The notes under the pieces: generated by a model
The model's input: the letters and a program-made list of their open reading frames with translations, nothing else
The model's database searches: none
What the model was told of the DNA's origin: nothing
Position numbers and translations under genes: made by a program
In this document: in pieces, positions 1 through 9,167 of the stretch
Layout: each line of letters starts with the position of its first letter
Numbering within the stretch: the first letter of the stretch is position 1
Assembly: GCA_017409825.1 (NCBI GenBank)
Contig: JAFQRZ010000007.1
Span: forward strand, 1-56,636
DNA from: Agathobacter sp.
GTDB lineage: Bacteria > Bacillota > Clostridia > Lachnospirales > Lachnospiraceae
Reading direction: 5' to 3'
DNA: 56,636 bases

Positions 1-173
1 AGGGTTTTAAACTCTCGTTTAAAACGTTCGCCACGAATCTTGCGATTCGTGTCCTTGAATTATACAATTGAACATTAGCAGTTCAATTGTCATGTTCTCT
101 TTGAATCTTTCAAGGTTTTCACTGTTTAGTTATCAATGTTCGTTTGCTGTCTTTTATCGGCGACAACTTTGAT
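1..173 (-). promoter_or_regulatory. Probable leader of an rRNA operon (16S lies beyond the left edge)
   Basis: No ORF is convincing here. Read on the minus strand, the region starts just after two consensus promoters and contains three perfect short stems in a row: CAATTGAA/TTCAATTG near 66-90, CACGAATC/GATTCGTG near 32-51 and GTTTTAAA/TTTAAAAC near 4-25. A stem next to the start of 16S and a tract rich in GAAAACCTTGAAAG-like sequence are usual for clostridial rRNA leaders. The assignment is an inference from promoter strength, layout and leader style; no 16S sequence is in the window. Confidence 0.6.
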
Positions 174-202
174 AGAATATCATAAGTCGCAACCTCTGTC
201 AA
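174..202 (-). promoter_or_regulatory. Strong sigmaA promoter P2 (rRNA-type)
   Basis: On the minus strand the -35 is TTGACA (197-202) and the -10 is TATTCT (174-179), with an exact 17-base spacer. It is the downstream member of a tandem pair reading leftwards out of the window, the usual arrangement for rRNA operons. Confidence 0.7.
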
Positions 203-285
203 CAACTTTTTTAAAGTTTTTCAACTTTATTTTTTAGCTTATCTCGGGTGCTCCCAATCAAGGTGTCCCGCGAGTCAGCTTTGTT

Positions 286-314
286 ATATTATCATGGGGT
301 ATCATCAAAGTCAA
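286..314 (-). promoter_or_regulatory. Strong sigmaA promoter P1 (rRNA-type)
   Basis: On the minus strand the -35 is TTGACT (309-314) and the -10 is TAATAT (286-291), with a 17-base spacer. It lies about 112 bases upstream of P2. It sits behind the radA stop codon and points away from radA, so it serves something to the left of the window. Confidence 0.7.
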
Positions 315-405
315 CACAAAAATCGACAAAAAATAAAGTAGGTCAACTTGCACTTTTTCTTCAAATTGTCTAAATTGTCTGATTTTTATATTTTATATAT
401 ACAAT

Positions 406-1776
406 TTAATTAATAGCGTCCAATGCTTCTTTCACATTGCACACACCAATCAGTTCAATCCCTTCTATATTATGGATGAAACCTACTTTACAAACCTGTG
501 GGAGAATGCACCGTTCGAAGCCCAGCTTCTTTGCTTCCAATACTCTTTGTTCCGCCATACTTACGCCACGGACTTCACCACTCAAACCTACTTCACCAAA
601 ACAAATGGTTTTCTCATCAATCGCCTTATCCAATTTACTTGACATAATCGCTAACACAATCCCCAAGTCAATCGCAGGTTCATTCATGCGGATACCGCCT
701 GCAATATTCACGTATGCATCGCATTCTGACAAACGCATTCCCAGTCTCTTTTCCAAAACAGCCATCAACAGATTCACTCGATTATAATCCGTTCCAGTCG
801 CTGTTCTTCTCGGATTTCCAAAATTGGTATGGCAAATAAGTGCCTGAATTTCCAAAAGAATCGGTCTAGTTCCTTCCATAGAACATGCAACAACAGAGCC
901 GGATGCTCCGACTGGTTTTCCACTAAGCATGAACTCCGATGGATTTTCCACCTCTACCAAACCGACATTTCGCATTTCGAACACGCCTATTTCATTTGTT
1001 GAGCCAAAACGATTCTTTACCCCACGCAGAATACGATAGCTTTCATGACGGTCCCCTTCGAAATAAAGCACTGTATCTACCATGTGCTCAAGCACTCTTG
1101 GTCCTGCCACCACACCTTCTTTGGTTACATGACCTACTATAAATATAGAAATATTCATTCCCTTCGCAATCTGCATAAACACACTGGTCGCCTCACGCAC
1201 CTGTGAAACACTCCCTGGTGCTGAGCCCACACTATCGCTAAACATGGTCTGAATCGAATCCACCATCACTACACTCGGCTTTTTGCGGCTGATGACTTCT
1301 TTGATAACATCTAGATTCGTTTCGCATAACAATTCTAATGAATCCTGAAAAGTACCAATTCGTTCTGCACGAATCTTAATCTGCTGCAAGGATTCTTCCC
1401 CTGAAATATAAAGCACAGAAAGATTTTTATTGGATAAATTCTTACACACCTGTAATAAAAGTGTCGATTTCCCAATCCCTGGGTCACCACCTACTAATAC
1501 CAACGAGCCTTTTACGATACCACCACCTAACACGCGGTCTAGCTCCTTCATATCTGTACTGGTACGCTCTTCATCAGCAGATGATACCGCAGACAAAGGG
1601 ACTGGTTTCGCCTCTTCCAATGCCTTTTTCACACTGGTGGATACGCTGCCTTTCCGATCCACTACTTCCTCTACAAAACTATTCCATTCTTTACATCCCG
1701 GACATTGTCCCATCCATTTGGATGATTCAAAGCCACAATTCTGACAAAAATATACACTCGTTTTGCCTTTCGCCAT
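406..1776 (-). CDS. radA: DNA repair protein RadA
   Basis: RadA is a RecA-like ATPase that promotes branch migration of recombination intermediates. The 456-residue protein has the full family layout. A four-cysteine zinc finger (C11, C14, C25, C28) is followed by a RecA-fold ATPase with Walker A GGDPGIGKST at 96-105, then the RadA signature KNRFG at 254-258, and a Lon-like C-terminal domain from about 280. Length is normal. The ATG is preceded by GGGAGGAG. It lies downstream of clpC and a small beta-rich gene, a gene order common in clostridia. A hairpin terminator at 1822-1845 separates it from the gene upstream, and a TATAAT at 1805-1810 may give it its own promoter, though no good -35 is visible. 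Confidence 0.97.
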   Translation of the reverse strand: MAKGKTSVYFCQNCGFESSKWMGQCPGCKEWNSFVEEVVDRKGSVSTSVKKALEEAKPVPLSAVSSADEERTSTDMKELDRVLGGGIVKGSLVLVGGDPGIGKSTLLLQVCKNLSNKNLSVLYISGEESLQQIKIRAERIGTFQDSLELLCETNLDVIKEVISRKKPSVVMVDSIQTMFSDSVGSAPGSVSQVREATSVFMQIAKGMNISIFIVGHVTKEGVVAGPRVLEHMVDTVLYFEGDRHESYRILRGVKNRFGSTNEIGVFEMRNVGLVEVENPSEFMLSGKPVGASGSVVACSMEGTRPILLEIQALICHTNFGNPRRTATGTDYNRVNLLMAVLEKRLGMRLSECDAYVNIAGGIRMNEPAIDLGIVLAIMSSKLDKAIDEKTICFGEVGLSGEVRGVSMAEQRVLEAKKLGFERCILPQVCKVGFIHNIEGIELIGVCNVKEALDAIN

Positions 1777-1821
1777 AAGCTCCTCCCAAACTCATTTCTA
1801 CTTAATTATAGAAAAAAGAAA

Positions 1822-1845
1822 ACCCGACCAAGGTTCTGGCCGGGT
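1822..1845 (-). terminator. Intrinsic terminator upstream of radA
   Basis: On the minus strand a 9-base stem (ACCCGGCCA paired with TGGTCGGGT, one G-U pair) has a 6-base loop and runs into TTTTCTTTTTTC. It ends the transcript of the 137-residue gene. Confidence 0.85.
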
Positions 1846-1861
1846 CTATACGTTACACAAA

Positions 1862-2275
1862 TTATCTTTTATTTACTGAAATAGCAACTTCTTTTCCATC
1901 CTCTATTTCTACACTAAGGCTCAATTTACCTCCTAAATTGGTACTCATCGCACCTACCGATTCTCCATCCACAGTAATTTCGTATTCTGTTTCTGGTTCT
2001 AATCCCAATGTAATCTGTGCTCCTTCCACTCCCGTAGCAGAGAATGAAACCTTGCCTTCTTCTTTATTAAAGTTAAATACTGCTGTTCCAGGAACAGATT
2101 CATATACAAAGATATCATTACATTCTAACTTGGTAATATCTTTATAAGTCTTCACCTTGTAAACTGCTCCATCGTGCGAAACGTTATCCAATTTCGCCTT
2201 TGTGTCTAATGTGTAATCTCCGAAACTAATTGTTCCATCTGCTTCTACACGAAGTAATTCACTAATTACAGCCAT
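1862..2275 (-). CDS. Small beta-rich protein between clpC and radA, function unknown
   Basis: This is a 137-residue soluble protein with no signal peptide and no membrane segment. The ATG at 2275 is chosen over an upstream in-frame start because AGGAGGAG lies directly before it. The sequence alternates hydrophobic and polar residues throughout and contains ETEYEITVDG and LSLSVEIEDGKE, which suggests a small beta-sandwich. From memory, close relatives sit in the same place in other Lachnospiraceae and are sometimes labelled endosialidase. I see no catalytic motif that supports that label. It follows clpC by 78 bases and is closed by a terminator. An extended -10 at 2345-2350 may drive it. A structural or ligand-binding role is possible but unproven. 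Confidence 0.8.
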   Translation of the reverse strand: MAVISELLRVEADGTISFGDYTLDTKAKLDNVSHDGAVYKVKTYKDITKLECNDIFVYESVPGTAVFNFNKEEGKVSFSATGVEGAQITLGLEPETEYEITVDGESVGAMSTNLGGKLSLSVEIEDGKEVAISVNKR

Positions 2276-2344
2276 TTTTCTCCTCCTGTAAATCCCCACA
2301 GCGATGTCATTTCATTCTGTTTTTATCCATCATCGCTTACATTC

Positions 2345-2350
2345 ATTATA
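2345..2350 (-). promoter_or_regulatory. Extended -10 promoter candidate for the 137-residue gene
   Basis: On the minus strand TGTTATAAT forms an extended -10 about 70 bases before the start codon and overlaps the intergenic space after clpC. No clear -35 is present. Confidence 0.4.
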
Positions 2351-2353
2351 ACA

Positions 2354-4789
2354 CTATGCAATAAAAATTGCATCCTTTTTTACGGAAACTGTAACCTTAT
2401 CTCCAGACTTAATTGCGCCTTTGATAATCTCTTCTGATAGTCGATCCTCTATCTCATCCTGAATCTTACGTTTCAATGGTCTCGCACCATATTTTCTATC
2501 ATAAGATTTCTCTACGATAAAGGCCTTTGCTGCAGTCGTTACGTTTAATTCCATATTTAATTGTTCCTTGCAACGCTTCTGAAGCTCTTTTATCATAATC
2601 GTTACAATTTGCTTCATATCTTCTTTATTTAATGCACGGAACACAATGGTCTCATCAATTCGATTTAAAAATTCTGGCTTGAAGATACGTTTCACTTCTT
2701 CCATAACACTATCCTTCATCTTCTGATGATCCTGTTTCTCATCTTCTTTGTTACCAAATCCGAGACGTTTTGGCTCAATAATCGCCTGTGCTCCCGCGTT
2801 AGAAGTCATGATAATAATGGTATTTTTAAAATCCACCTTACGTCCTTGAGAGTCCGTAATATGTCCTTCATCCAACACCTGAAGCAGGACATTGAACACA
2901 TCCGGATGTGCTTTTTCAATTTCATCAAACAATACGACAGAAAATGGATTACGACGTACTTTTTCACTGAGCTGTCCGCCATCCTCATGACCTACATAGC
3001 CCGGTGGTGAGCCGATAAGTTTCGATACACTGTGTTTTTCCATATATTCTGACATATCCACACGAATCATGGCATCTTCTTTTCCAAATACTGCTTCTGC
3101 GAGTGCCTTGGACACCTCTGTTTTACCAACACCTGTTGGTCCAAGGAAAAGGAAGGAACCAATTGGACGTTTCGGATCTTTTAACCCTACACGACCTCTT
3201 CTTACCGCCTTGGAAACCGCTGTAACTGCTTCTTCCTGTCCGATTACTCGTTTCTGGAGAACCGATTCTAGTTTCTGCAAACGCGCAGCCTCATTTTCTG
3301 TTAAACGATTCACTGGAATTTTCGTCCAGCCTGCTACCACATCTGCAATTTCGCTTTCTCCAATTACTGGCATTTTCTTACCTGAACTGTTTTTCGCCTT
3401 TTTTTCCTGCTTTTCAAGTTCCTTACAAAGAGCCTCTTTATTGGCTTTTTCTTCACGAACCTTTTCAATATCGCCTGCCTGCAACGCTTCCTCAATCGCC
3501 AATTCCGCTTCATGGATTTCCTTATGCAAACCACTCAGCTTCACTGGAGAGCCCAATAACCCTAAACGAATCTTTGCTGCAGTTTCGTCCATCAGGTCAA
3601 TTGCCTTGTCTGGAAGAAATCTATCGTTGATATATCTGGCTGATAAAGCAACCGCAGCCTCTACGCCTTCATCCGAAATCACAACCTGATGATGCTTTTC
3701 ATAAATTCCACGAACCCCTTTTAAAATCTCTATCGTTTCTTCGATAGATGGTTCCTCCACGATAACTGGCTGGAAACGTCGTTCAAGTGCCGCATCCTTT
3801 TCAATATGTTTGCGGTATTCTTCAATCGTCGTCGCACCAATTACCTGCAATTCGCCTCTTGCCATTGATGGTTTCAAAATATTCGCTGCATCCAGCGAAC
3901 CTTCTGCACCACCCGCACCAATAATCGTATGAATTTCATCAATAAAAAGAATTACATCACCAGCAGCAATCACTTCGTTGATGACCTTCTTGATACGTTC
4001 CTCAAACTCTCCACGGTATTTGGATTTTGCTACCAAACCCGACATATCCAGAGAAACCAGCCGTTTTCCCTGTAAAAGACCTGGCACTGTACCATTTACG
4101 ATACTTTCCGCGATACCTTCTACGATAGCAGTTTTACCAACACCTGGCTCCCCAATCAAACATGGATTGTTCTTGCCTCGACGGCTGAGAATCTGAATCA
4201 CGCGTTCCGTTTCGTGCTTTCTTCCAATCACTGGGTCCAACAAACCTTCTGCCGCCATCTCGGTCAAATCCCTGGAATACTGATCCAAGGTAGGGGTCGC
4301 AGAACCAATCTGTGCCGCTTTTCTACTTTTCGCAAATTCCTCACGATATTTGGCAGGATCTTCTCCCATGGCACCAATCACATCTGTAAATAACTTCTGC
4401 AAATTTACCCCCAGCGTATTCAAAAGGCGGGAAGCTGCACAGTCTCCCTCTTTGATAATTGCCAGCAAAATATGTTCTGTTCCAATTTTTTCATAGCCCA
4501 ATTTACGAGCTTCTTCCTCTGACTTTACCAAAATATGCTGTGCACGTGGAGAATATCCATCTCTCTCTGCCACCAAAGTATCTGCACCAATCGATATCAA
4601 TTCTTCGATCATCTGCAATAGTTTGGACAATTCTACTCCATTTGCAATCAAAACCTCCGCCGCCACGCCGGTACCTTCTTTTACCAAACCTGCGAGAATA
4701 TGTTCTGTCCCCACATAATTGTAATGCATACTTTTGGAAAGTCGGTTCGCGATATCCAATGCTCGTTTCGCTTTGTCTGTTACCTTCAA
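2354..4789 (-). CDS. clpC: ATP-dependent protease/chaperone ATPase ClpC
   Basis: ClpC is a Hsp100 unfoldase that feeds substrates to ClpP in the cytoplasm. The 811-residue protein shows two N-terminal Clp repeats (1-150), a first AAA domain with Walker A GEPGVGKT at 213-220, a short middle helical region near 420-465, and a second AAA domain with GPTGVGKT at 550-557. The C-terminal domain carries the RPLKR motif. The start codon is TTG at 4789, supported by GGAGG seven bases upstream; no better ATG exists nearby. The usual clostridial partners ctsR, mcsA and mcsB are absent upstream. Instead the gene follows a secreted cohesin-like gene by only 18 bases, so it may be co-transcribed with surface genes. 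No CtsR-type heptad repeat was noticed. Confidence 0.96.
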   Translation of the reverse strand: MKVTDKAKRALDIANRLSKSMHYNYVGTEHILAGLVKEGTGVAAEVLIANGVELSKLLQMIEELISIGADTLVAERDGYSPRAQHILVKSEEEARKLGYEKIGTEHILLAIIKEGDCAASRLLNTLGVNLQKLFTDVIGAMGEDPAKYREEFAKSRKAAQIGSATPTLDQYSRDLTEMAAEGLLDPVIGRKHETERVIQILSRRGKNNPCLIGEPGVGKTAIVEGIAESIVNGTVPGLLQGKRLVSLDMSGLVAKSKYRGEFEERIKKVINEVIAAGDVILFIDEIHTIIGAGGAEGSLDAANILKPSMARGELQVIGATTIEEYRKHIEKDAALERRFQPVIVEEPSIEETIEILKGVRGIYEKHHQVVISDEGVEAAVALSARYINDRFLPDKAIDLMDETAAKIRLGLLGSPVKLSGLHKEIHEAELAIEEALQAGDIEKVREEKANKEALCKELEKQEKKAKNSSGKKMPVIGESEIADVVAGWTKIPVNRLTENEAARLQKLESVLQKRVIGQEEAVTAVSKAVRRGRVGLKDPKRPIGSFLFLGPTGVGKTEVSKALAEAVFGKEDAMIRVDMSEYMEKHSVSKLIGSPPGYVGHEDGGQLSEKVRRNPFSVVLFDEIEKAHPDVFNVLLQVLDEGHITDSQGRKVDFKNTIIIMTSNAGAQAIIEPKRLGFGNKEDEKQDHQKMKDSVMEEVKRIFKPEFLNRIDETIVFRALNKEDMKQIVTIMIKELQKRCKEQLNMELNVTTAAKAFIVEKSYDRKYGARPLKRKIQDEIEDRLSEEIIKGAIKSGDKVTVSVKKDAIFIA

Positions 4790-4807
4790 TTTATTGCCTC
4801 CAATAAA

Positions 4808-6607
4808 TTATTCAAAATCAATGAACTCTAAATCAGTTTCATCGTCATTCTCTTCATTCTTAGAATCCACTTTTACAGTCGGCTCTGCTTTTTCCGATTC
4901 TACTGCTTTTTCCGTTTCTTCTGTTTTTTCTGTCTGCTCTACAATAGCTTCTTCCATATTGTAGAATTCGATTTCAATTTCATCATCATCATCTTCTTCA
5001 ACGTCGTCTACTTCATCCCAATATCCGTCATCTTCATTGGATCGATTTTTCAAACAAAGAACAACTAGAAGCACAATAAGAATGACAATAATCGCTGCAG
5101 CAACTGCAATAATAATATATTGTGTCTTTTTCGCTGCATTTAATTCTTTTTCTAATTCTGCGTATTTATCTCCTAATTCTGCATCGTCCGAAGGCGCTCC
5201 ACCAGCTTGCAGACTTGGAGCAGTTGCCAAATAGCGCTGGAATGTTCCTTCTACAGAATCATACATATACCAACCCTTTTCTCCATCATCATTCATACAA
5301 TAAATCAGGTAGAAATCACTTATCTTTGGTTCTGCCGCATAAAACGTTTCTGCGCCAAAGAGATTCCAGGTCATCGTAGAATCTTCAACTGCCTCTGTAT
5401 CAGCAGGCGTCGTTTCTTTCAACTGATATGCACTAATGATACCTTTTCCTTCAATTGAGAAGGTACAGCTTTCAAAACCTGCTGGAGCTGGTGCATTCTG
5501 TTCATCTGGCAAAAGAACCATAACATAGTTCTTTTCTGATGTAAGCTTAATAAATGGATAAATCGTTTCTAATGCTTCATCATACACATAAAGCGAACCT
5601 GCACCATTGGTATTATTTAAGTATAAAACCTTCAAATCACCCTTGGTAAAAGAAAGTCCCTGCATCTGCTGTCCATTTACAACAAGCAGCTTACTTTCAA
5701 AGTCTGCCGGAATGCTGTCATTTGGAATCTTATCAACTGGCTGGAGCTGCTCTCCCTGCCACTGAAGAAGTTCATTTACTTCTGTATTTTCAGATTCCGT
5801 CTGTGACGTACTCTCACTTTCCGATGGCTGCGGTGTCGTTGTATCTTTTGCTTTACGGGTTACGACAATGGTATAAGTAGCTTTTGTACCATTTTCTGCT
5901 TTAACTACGATTTTGATGACATTTTCACCCACGTTTAAGTTTACCGTTCCATTCCCAGTCACAGACTCAATGATTGCTTTTGAGCTTGATGTCTTCGCAC
6001 TTACAACGACCTGTGATACATCATAACTTACAGTTGATGTATATTTTGTCACATTTCCTTTAAAAGCAGGCGATAATGTTGCATTGGATAATTTCAAAGA
6101 AGCCAATGCGTTATCATCCGATTTCTGTGGCACCTGTGGAGTCTCGGAGGCTGGTGGAGCAGGTTTTTGTACAACAATTGCCTTTGATGCGCTTGACCAG
6201 CTTACAGTCTCTTCTGTAATATTATTCCCTGCTTTAATTACTTCTGCAGTAATATTAGCACTACCCTCAAGTGTTGCTTTGAATTTAAGTGTAACACTTG
6301 TTAAATTCATAATATCGGATAAATTAAGGTTAATTCGACCATTTGATAATTGTGTTGTACCAATGTTATTTGCAGATACTGATGCACTTTCATACGACAA
6401 CAAATCTTTTGGGAACACAAGGTCAATCGTCGCACTGTAATCATTTGGAATTGATACAGTAACAGAAACCTCATCTCCTATATTAACAGTCGATGCACTT
6501 ACCGATAATGATACTCCTGTATTAGCATAATAAGTTTCTACACCATTGCCCAACAATACAAAAAGCATGCTTGCAATACATAAAAAAGAACTTAATACTC
6601 TTTTCAT
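4808..6607 (-). CDS. Membrane-anchored cohesin-like surface protein
   Basis: The 599-residue protein begins with a signal peptide (1-28). Residues 30-148 look like a cohesin-type beta-sandwich: the GDEVSVTVSIP strand and the VTLKFKATLEG strand match that superfamily. Residues 165-252 form a cadherin-like beta-sandwich (LKLSNATLSPAF start, ATYTIVVTRK end). A Ser/Thr/Glu linker and a roughly 150-residue unassigned extracellular region follow. A single membrane helix spans 497-519, and about 80 very acidic residues remain in the cytoplasm. There is no LPXTG motif, so anchoring is by the membrane helix. It starts 15 bases after the dockerin-bearing glucosaminidase gene, with AAAAGGAAGGG before the ATG, so the two are co-transcribed. 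The cohesin call is from sequence pattern and fold logic, not a search. Confidence 0.75.
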   Translation of the reverse strand: MKRVLSSFLCIASMLFVLLGNGVETYYANTGVSLSVSASTVNIGDEVSVTVSIPNDYSATIDLVFPKDLLSYESASVSANNIGTTQLSNGRINLNLSDIMNLTSVTLKFKATLEGSANITAEVIKAGNNITEETVSWSSASKAIVVQKPAPPASETPQVPQKSDDNALASLKLSNATLSPAFKGNVTKYTSTVSYDVSQVVVSAKTSSSKAIIESVTGNGTVNLNVGENVIKIVVKAENGTKATYTIVVTRKAKDTTTPQPSESESTSQTESENTEVNELLQWQGEQLQPVDKIPNDSIPADFESKLLVVNGQQMQGLSFTKGDLKVLYLNNTNGAGSLYVYDEALETIYPFIKLTSEKNYVMVLLPDEQNAPAPAGFESCTFSIEGKGIISAYQLKETTPADTEAVEDSTMTWNLFGAETFYAAEPKISDFYLIYCMNDDGEKGWYMYDSVEGTFQRYLATAPSLQAGGAPSDDAELGDKYAELEKELNAAKKTQYIIIAVAAAIIVILIVLLVVLCLKNRSNEDDGYWDEVDDVEEDDDDEIEIEFYNMEEAIVEQTEKTEETEKAVESEKAEPTVKVDSKNEENDDETDLEFIDFE

Positions 6608-6622
6608 AGAAATCCCTTCCTT

Positions 6623-8893
6623 TTACTTCTGATTGATTGATGTGTTACCTAAAATATGTCTATTAATTCTGATTACATCCATAATATCCGCTCCATCTGC
6701 ACTTCTATTTGCATCCGCTGCCTCTAAATAAGCACCTTCTAAAGTAACTGATTTCAAAATATATCGATTTAATCGAATAATATCCATAACATCAATAGCG
6801 CCATCCCCATTTGCATCACCATAAATGACGATATCGATACTTTTCTGTAATGCACCTTCGACATAAATTCCAAGTTTATTACCTGTCGCAACTGTTCCAG
6901 TATTTTCTGTACCATCTGCATTAAGCACCTTCAATGTACAGTTTTCAAATTTAAAACCAGCTAAGAAGTTTGCAACTGTCGTCTGAGGCGCAACACCTGT
7001 CACATATTTATCCACCTTATACTGTTCTGATGAATAGGTAGGCTTAGGTGTTTCAGATGGATTTGATGGAACCGATCCAGCATTTGAATTCTCATTTTCA
7101 CGAACAATTGTCAAATTATACTCTTTTACATCTCCACTTTCAGATTTACAAATAATCTTAAATGTGTTGGTTCCTACCTTTAAATTCAGAGTTCCCGTAC
7201 CCTCTACTTTTGATTTGCTTACAACTGGCGTCGCAGAAATCTTAACAGAAGCAACCGAATTATGTACAATCAAACTATAATCTGTCTTTGCTCCATCAAA
7301 GGTTGGTGTAAGTGAAAAGCCTTCTACATCTAAGGTCTTCAAATAATTATTTCTGTTTCCAGAAGCAGTAAACGCTGCTGGCTGTTCTGGCATTTCCTCA
7401 AATACAGGAATTTTAAATACAAATTCCTGCGTAATATCCGGGTATGCTTTTACTGCCGCCTCTGACTCTGATCTAGGTGCATGAATCGCAGTCATATACT
7501 GGTGGTTGTACAATCCACCATATGGAACAAGGTCAAATTTTTCCAAATATAAGGTATCCTGACCAATTGCAATGTAGTTCTTCGCAATATGAGTAGCACC
7601 ACCTAATATGGATTTATATCTCGTATTCCATCCCTGCTCTTTTGCATGGGTAAGACCTTTAATTAAATATTCATTTCCCGTGCCATACGTTTTTACATTG
7701 AAATAGTTATAATATCCTTCAAATCCCGATATCGTTCCAGAAATCATATTTTTTAATACGACTTGGCCATTTGTTATACAAACGCCTTGCTCCATACGAA
7801 CACGACTTGCCAAATGATATGGACTTGCCCCTACCGCTTTGGCAATTTCCATAAATGCAGTAGAGTAATTTAGCATGGTACCATCACCATTATCTATATC
7901 ATATTCCATGTGAGTACCTTTAATAATCGCCTGAACACCCTCTATTGTATGTGCTTCGCTATAACTCAATTTTTCAAACATAAAGATATGCGTCTCATCG
8001 AACCAGTTTCTTGGGTCCAAATGATATGCAACATAATCAGGGTGCGCAGTTACCCATTGTGAAGTATCACGAATAACCCATTCATTGGTATACCAGTTAT
8101 ATTCCGTAGGGGCAACTGACTTATACGCATCGTTATAGTTTATATTTGTCTGACTTACACCTGGCTTACACTGGGCTGCTAAAACATCGGCCCATTTCAA
8201 ACCTGTAATATATGGCTCAAATTTCCATTTAGGATATCTTTCATGCAAAACCGCAAGTGGCTTAATGTAGCTTTCTGGGAATCCTAAGCGTCTTAAGTAA
8301 TCCTCAAATTCTTCATCCGTCTCAATATCAGGAACCTGATCCTCGGTCACAAAGATACGTTCTACCCATCCTACATATTCTACTCCATTTGCCGTGTATC
8401 GCACACGGTCCCATTCTCCATGCTTATCCAAAATCTCTACCCTGATTCCGGCATTCATGGTTGCAAGCTTTGGTGCCTGATACTGTCCAGTACAACTCCA
8501 TAACGAAACATTATTCGCATTAATTTTACCAGTCCAAATTACAGTCGCATTTGCATTTAACAACACATTCGATTCTTTACAATAAGCTGTTTTTTCTTCT
8601 GCACCATCTTTAATCAGATATTTGATTTGGTACCATTTTTCTCCCGCTTCATTTATCGTTTCATTGATAACAGTAACTGGTTTTCCATATACCAATCCGC
8701 TCACCTTGTTCGCATTAACCGATGGTGCATCTTTGGTCTCCACCATGGAACGATCCGAAGACGTAATCATTCCCGCCTTCTCATCGTATGCGTATGTAAC
8801 CATATCTCCTGAACATAATACCCCTAAGGCCATTGCCATTATCAGAACAACTGCAGTTATCTTCTGTACTCTACTTTTTATACCATAGCTCAT
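6623..8893 (-). CDS. Secreted SH3/glucosaminidase protein with C-terminal dockerin
   Basis: The product is 756 residues from the ATG at 8893, which has AAGAGGA upstream; an in-frame TTG nine codons earlier has no ribosome binding site. Order of parts: signal peptide (1-35), two SH3-like cell-wall modules (about 55-185), a LytG-type N-acetylglucosaminidase domain (about 205-465) with the likely catalytic Glu in SRVRMEQG at 368, a cadherin-like sandwich (about 515-600), and a type I dockerin (about 692-751). The first dockerin loop is canonical (GDANGDGAIDVMD); the second is one residue longer (DANRSADGADIMD). The enzyme should cleave peptidoglycan glycan strands outside the cell and be docked to a cohesin. 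The next gene downstream encodes a cohesin-like membrane protein. Confidence 0.88.
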   Translation of the reverse strand: MSYGIKSRVQKITAVVLIMAMALGVLCSGDMVTYAYDEKAGMITSSDRSMVETKDAPSVNANKVSGLVYGKPVTVINETINEAGEKWYQIKYLIKDGAEEKTAYCKESNVLLNANATVIWTGKINANNVSLWSCTGQYQAPKLATMNAGIRVEILDKHGEWDRVRYTANGVEYVGWVERIFVTEDQVPDIETDEEFEDYLRRLGFPESYIKPLAVLHERYPKWKFEPYITGLKWADVLAAQCKPGVSQTNINYNDAYKSVAPTEYNWYTNEWVIRDTSQWVTAHPDYVAYHLDPRNWFDETHIFMFEKLSYSEAHTIEGVQAIIKGTHMEYDIDNGDGTMLNYSTAFMEIAKAVGASPYHLASRVRMEQGVCITNGQVVLKNMISGTISGFEGYYNYFNVKTYGTGNEYLIKGLTHAKEQGWNTRYKSILGGATHIAKNYIAIGQDTLYLEKFDLVPYGGLYNHQYMTAIHAPRSESEAAVKAYPDITQEFVFKIPVFEEMPEQPAAFTASGNRNNYLKTLDVEGFSLTPTFDGAKTDYSLIVHNSVASVKISATPVVSKSKVEGTGTLNLKVGTNTFKIICKSESGDVKEYNLTIVRENENSNAGSVPSNPSETPKPTYSSEQYKVDKYVTGVAPQTTVANFLAGFKFENCTLKVLNADGTENTGTVATGNKLGIYVEGALQKSIDIVIYGDANGDGAIDVMDIIRLNRYILKSVTLEGAYLEAADANRSADGADIMDVIRINRHILGNTSINQK

Positions 8894-8957
8894 GTGTATC
8901 CTCTTCTTTCTACTCCTCAATTACACACTTTCCCAATTTAGAAATTATTCCAACATA

Positions 8958-8986
8958 ATTATAGCGAGCAATGGTTTTATCGTCAA
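8958..8986 (-). promoter_or_regulatory. SigmaA promoter for the glucosaminidase-cohesin-clpC run
   Basis: On the minus strand TTGACG (8981-8986) and a perfect TATAAT (8958-8963) are separated by 17 bases, 65 bases before the glucosaminidase start. It could drive all three downstream genes. Confidence 0.7.
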
Positions 8987-9034
8987 TCAAAATATAGTAT
9001 TTTCCAAGCTTTTCCTCCTATATTTGGTGCTTTT

Positions 9035-9166
9035 TTAGAAAATTTTAATATCTAACAGACCACATACCAAAAGGATTGCTCCTGATGCTTCCATAAGTGC
9101 CATACCAAGTGTAATCATCACCTTTTCAAAATCAATTTTGTCGTATTGTAATCTTAATGTATTCAT
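9035..9166 (-). CDS. Small 43-residue membrane peptide, function unknown
   Basis: The ATG at 9166 is preceded by AAAGGAGAGATAAG, a strong ribosome binding site. The product has a charged N-terminal half (with YDKIDFEK) and a hydrophobic helix (residues about 17-40, including ASGAILLVCGLLDI) up to its C-terminus. It is too short for family assignment. It starts one base after a second small ORF and belongs to the transcript of the LD-carboxypeptidase. It could be a small membrane regulator or exported peptide; no more can be said from sequence. Confidence 0.55.
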   Translation of the reverse strand: MNTLRLQYDKIDFEKVMITLGMALMEASGAILLVCGLLDIKIF

Positions 9167-9167
9167 C

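Noticed and set aside
3069-3689. 206-codon plus-strand ORF opposite clpC
   Set aside because: It mirrors the clpC codons, has no ribosome binding site and reads as low-complexity Ser/Thr sequence.
8987-9007. AGGAGG followed at good distance by a TTG and a six-codon ORF
   Set aside because: The product would be six residues and overlaps the promoter of the glucosaminidase gene; probably chance or a remnant.
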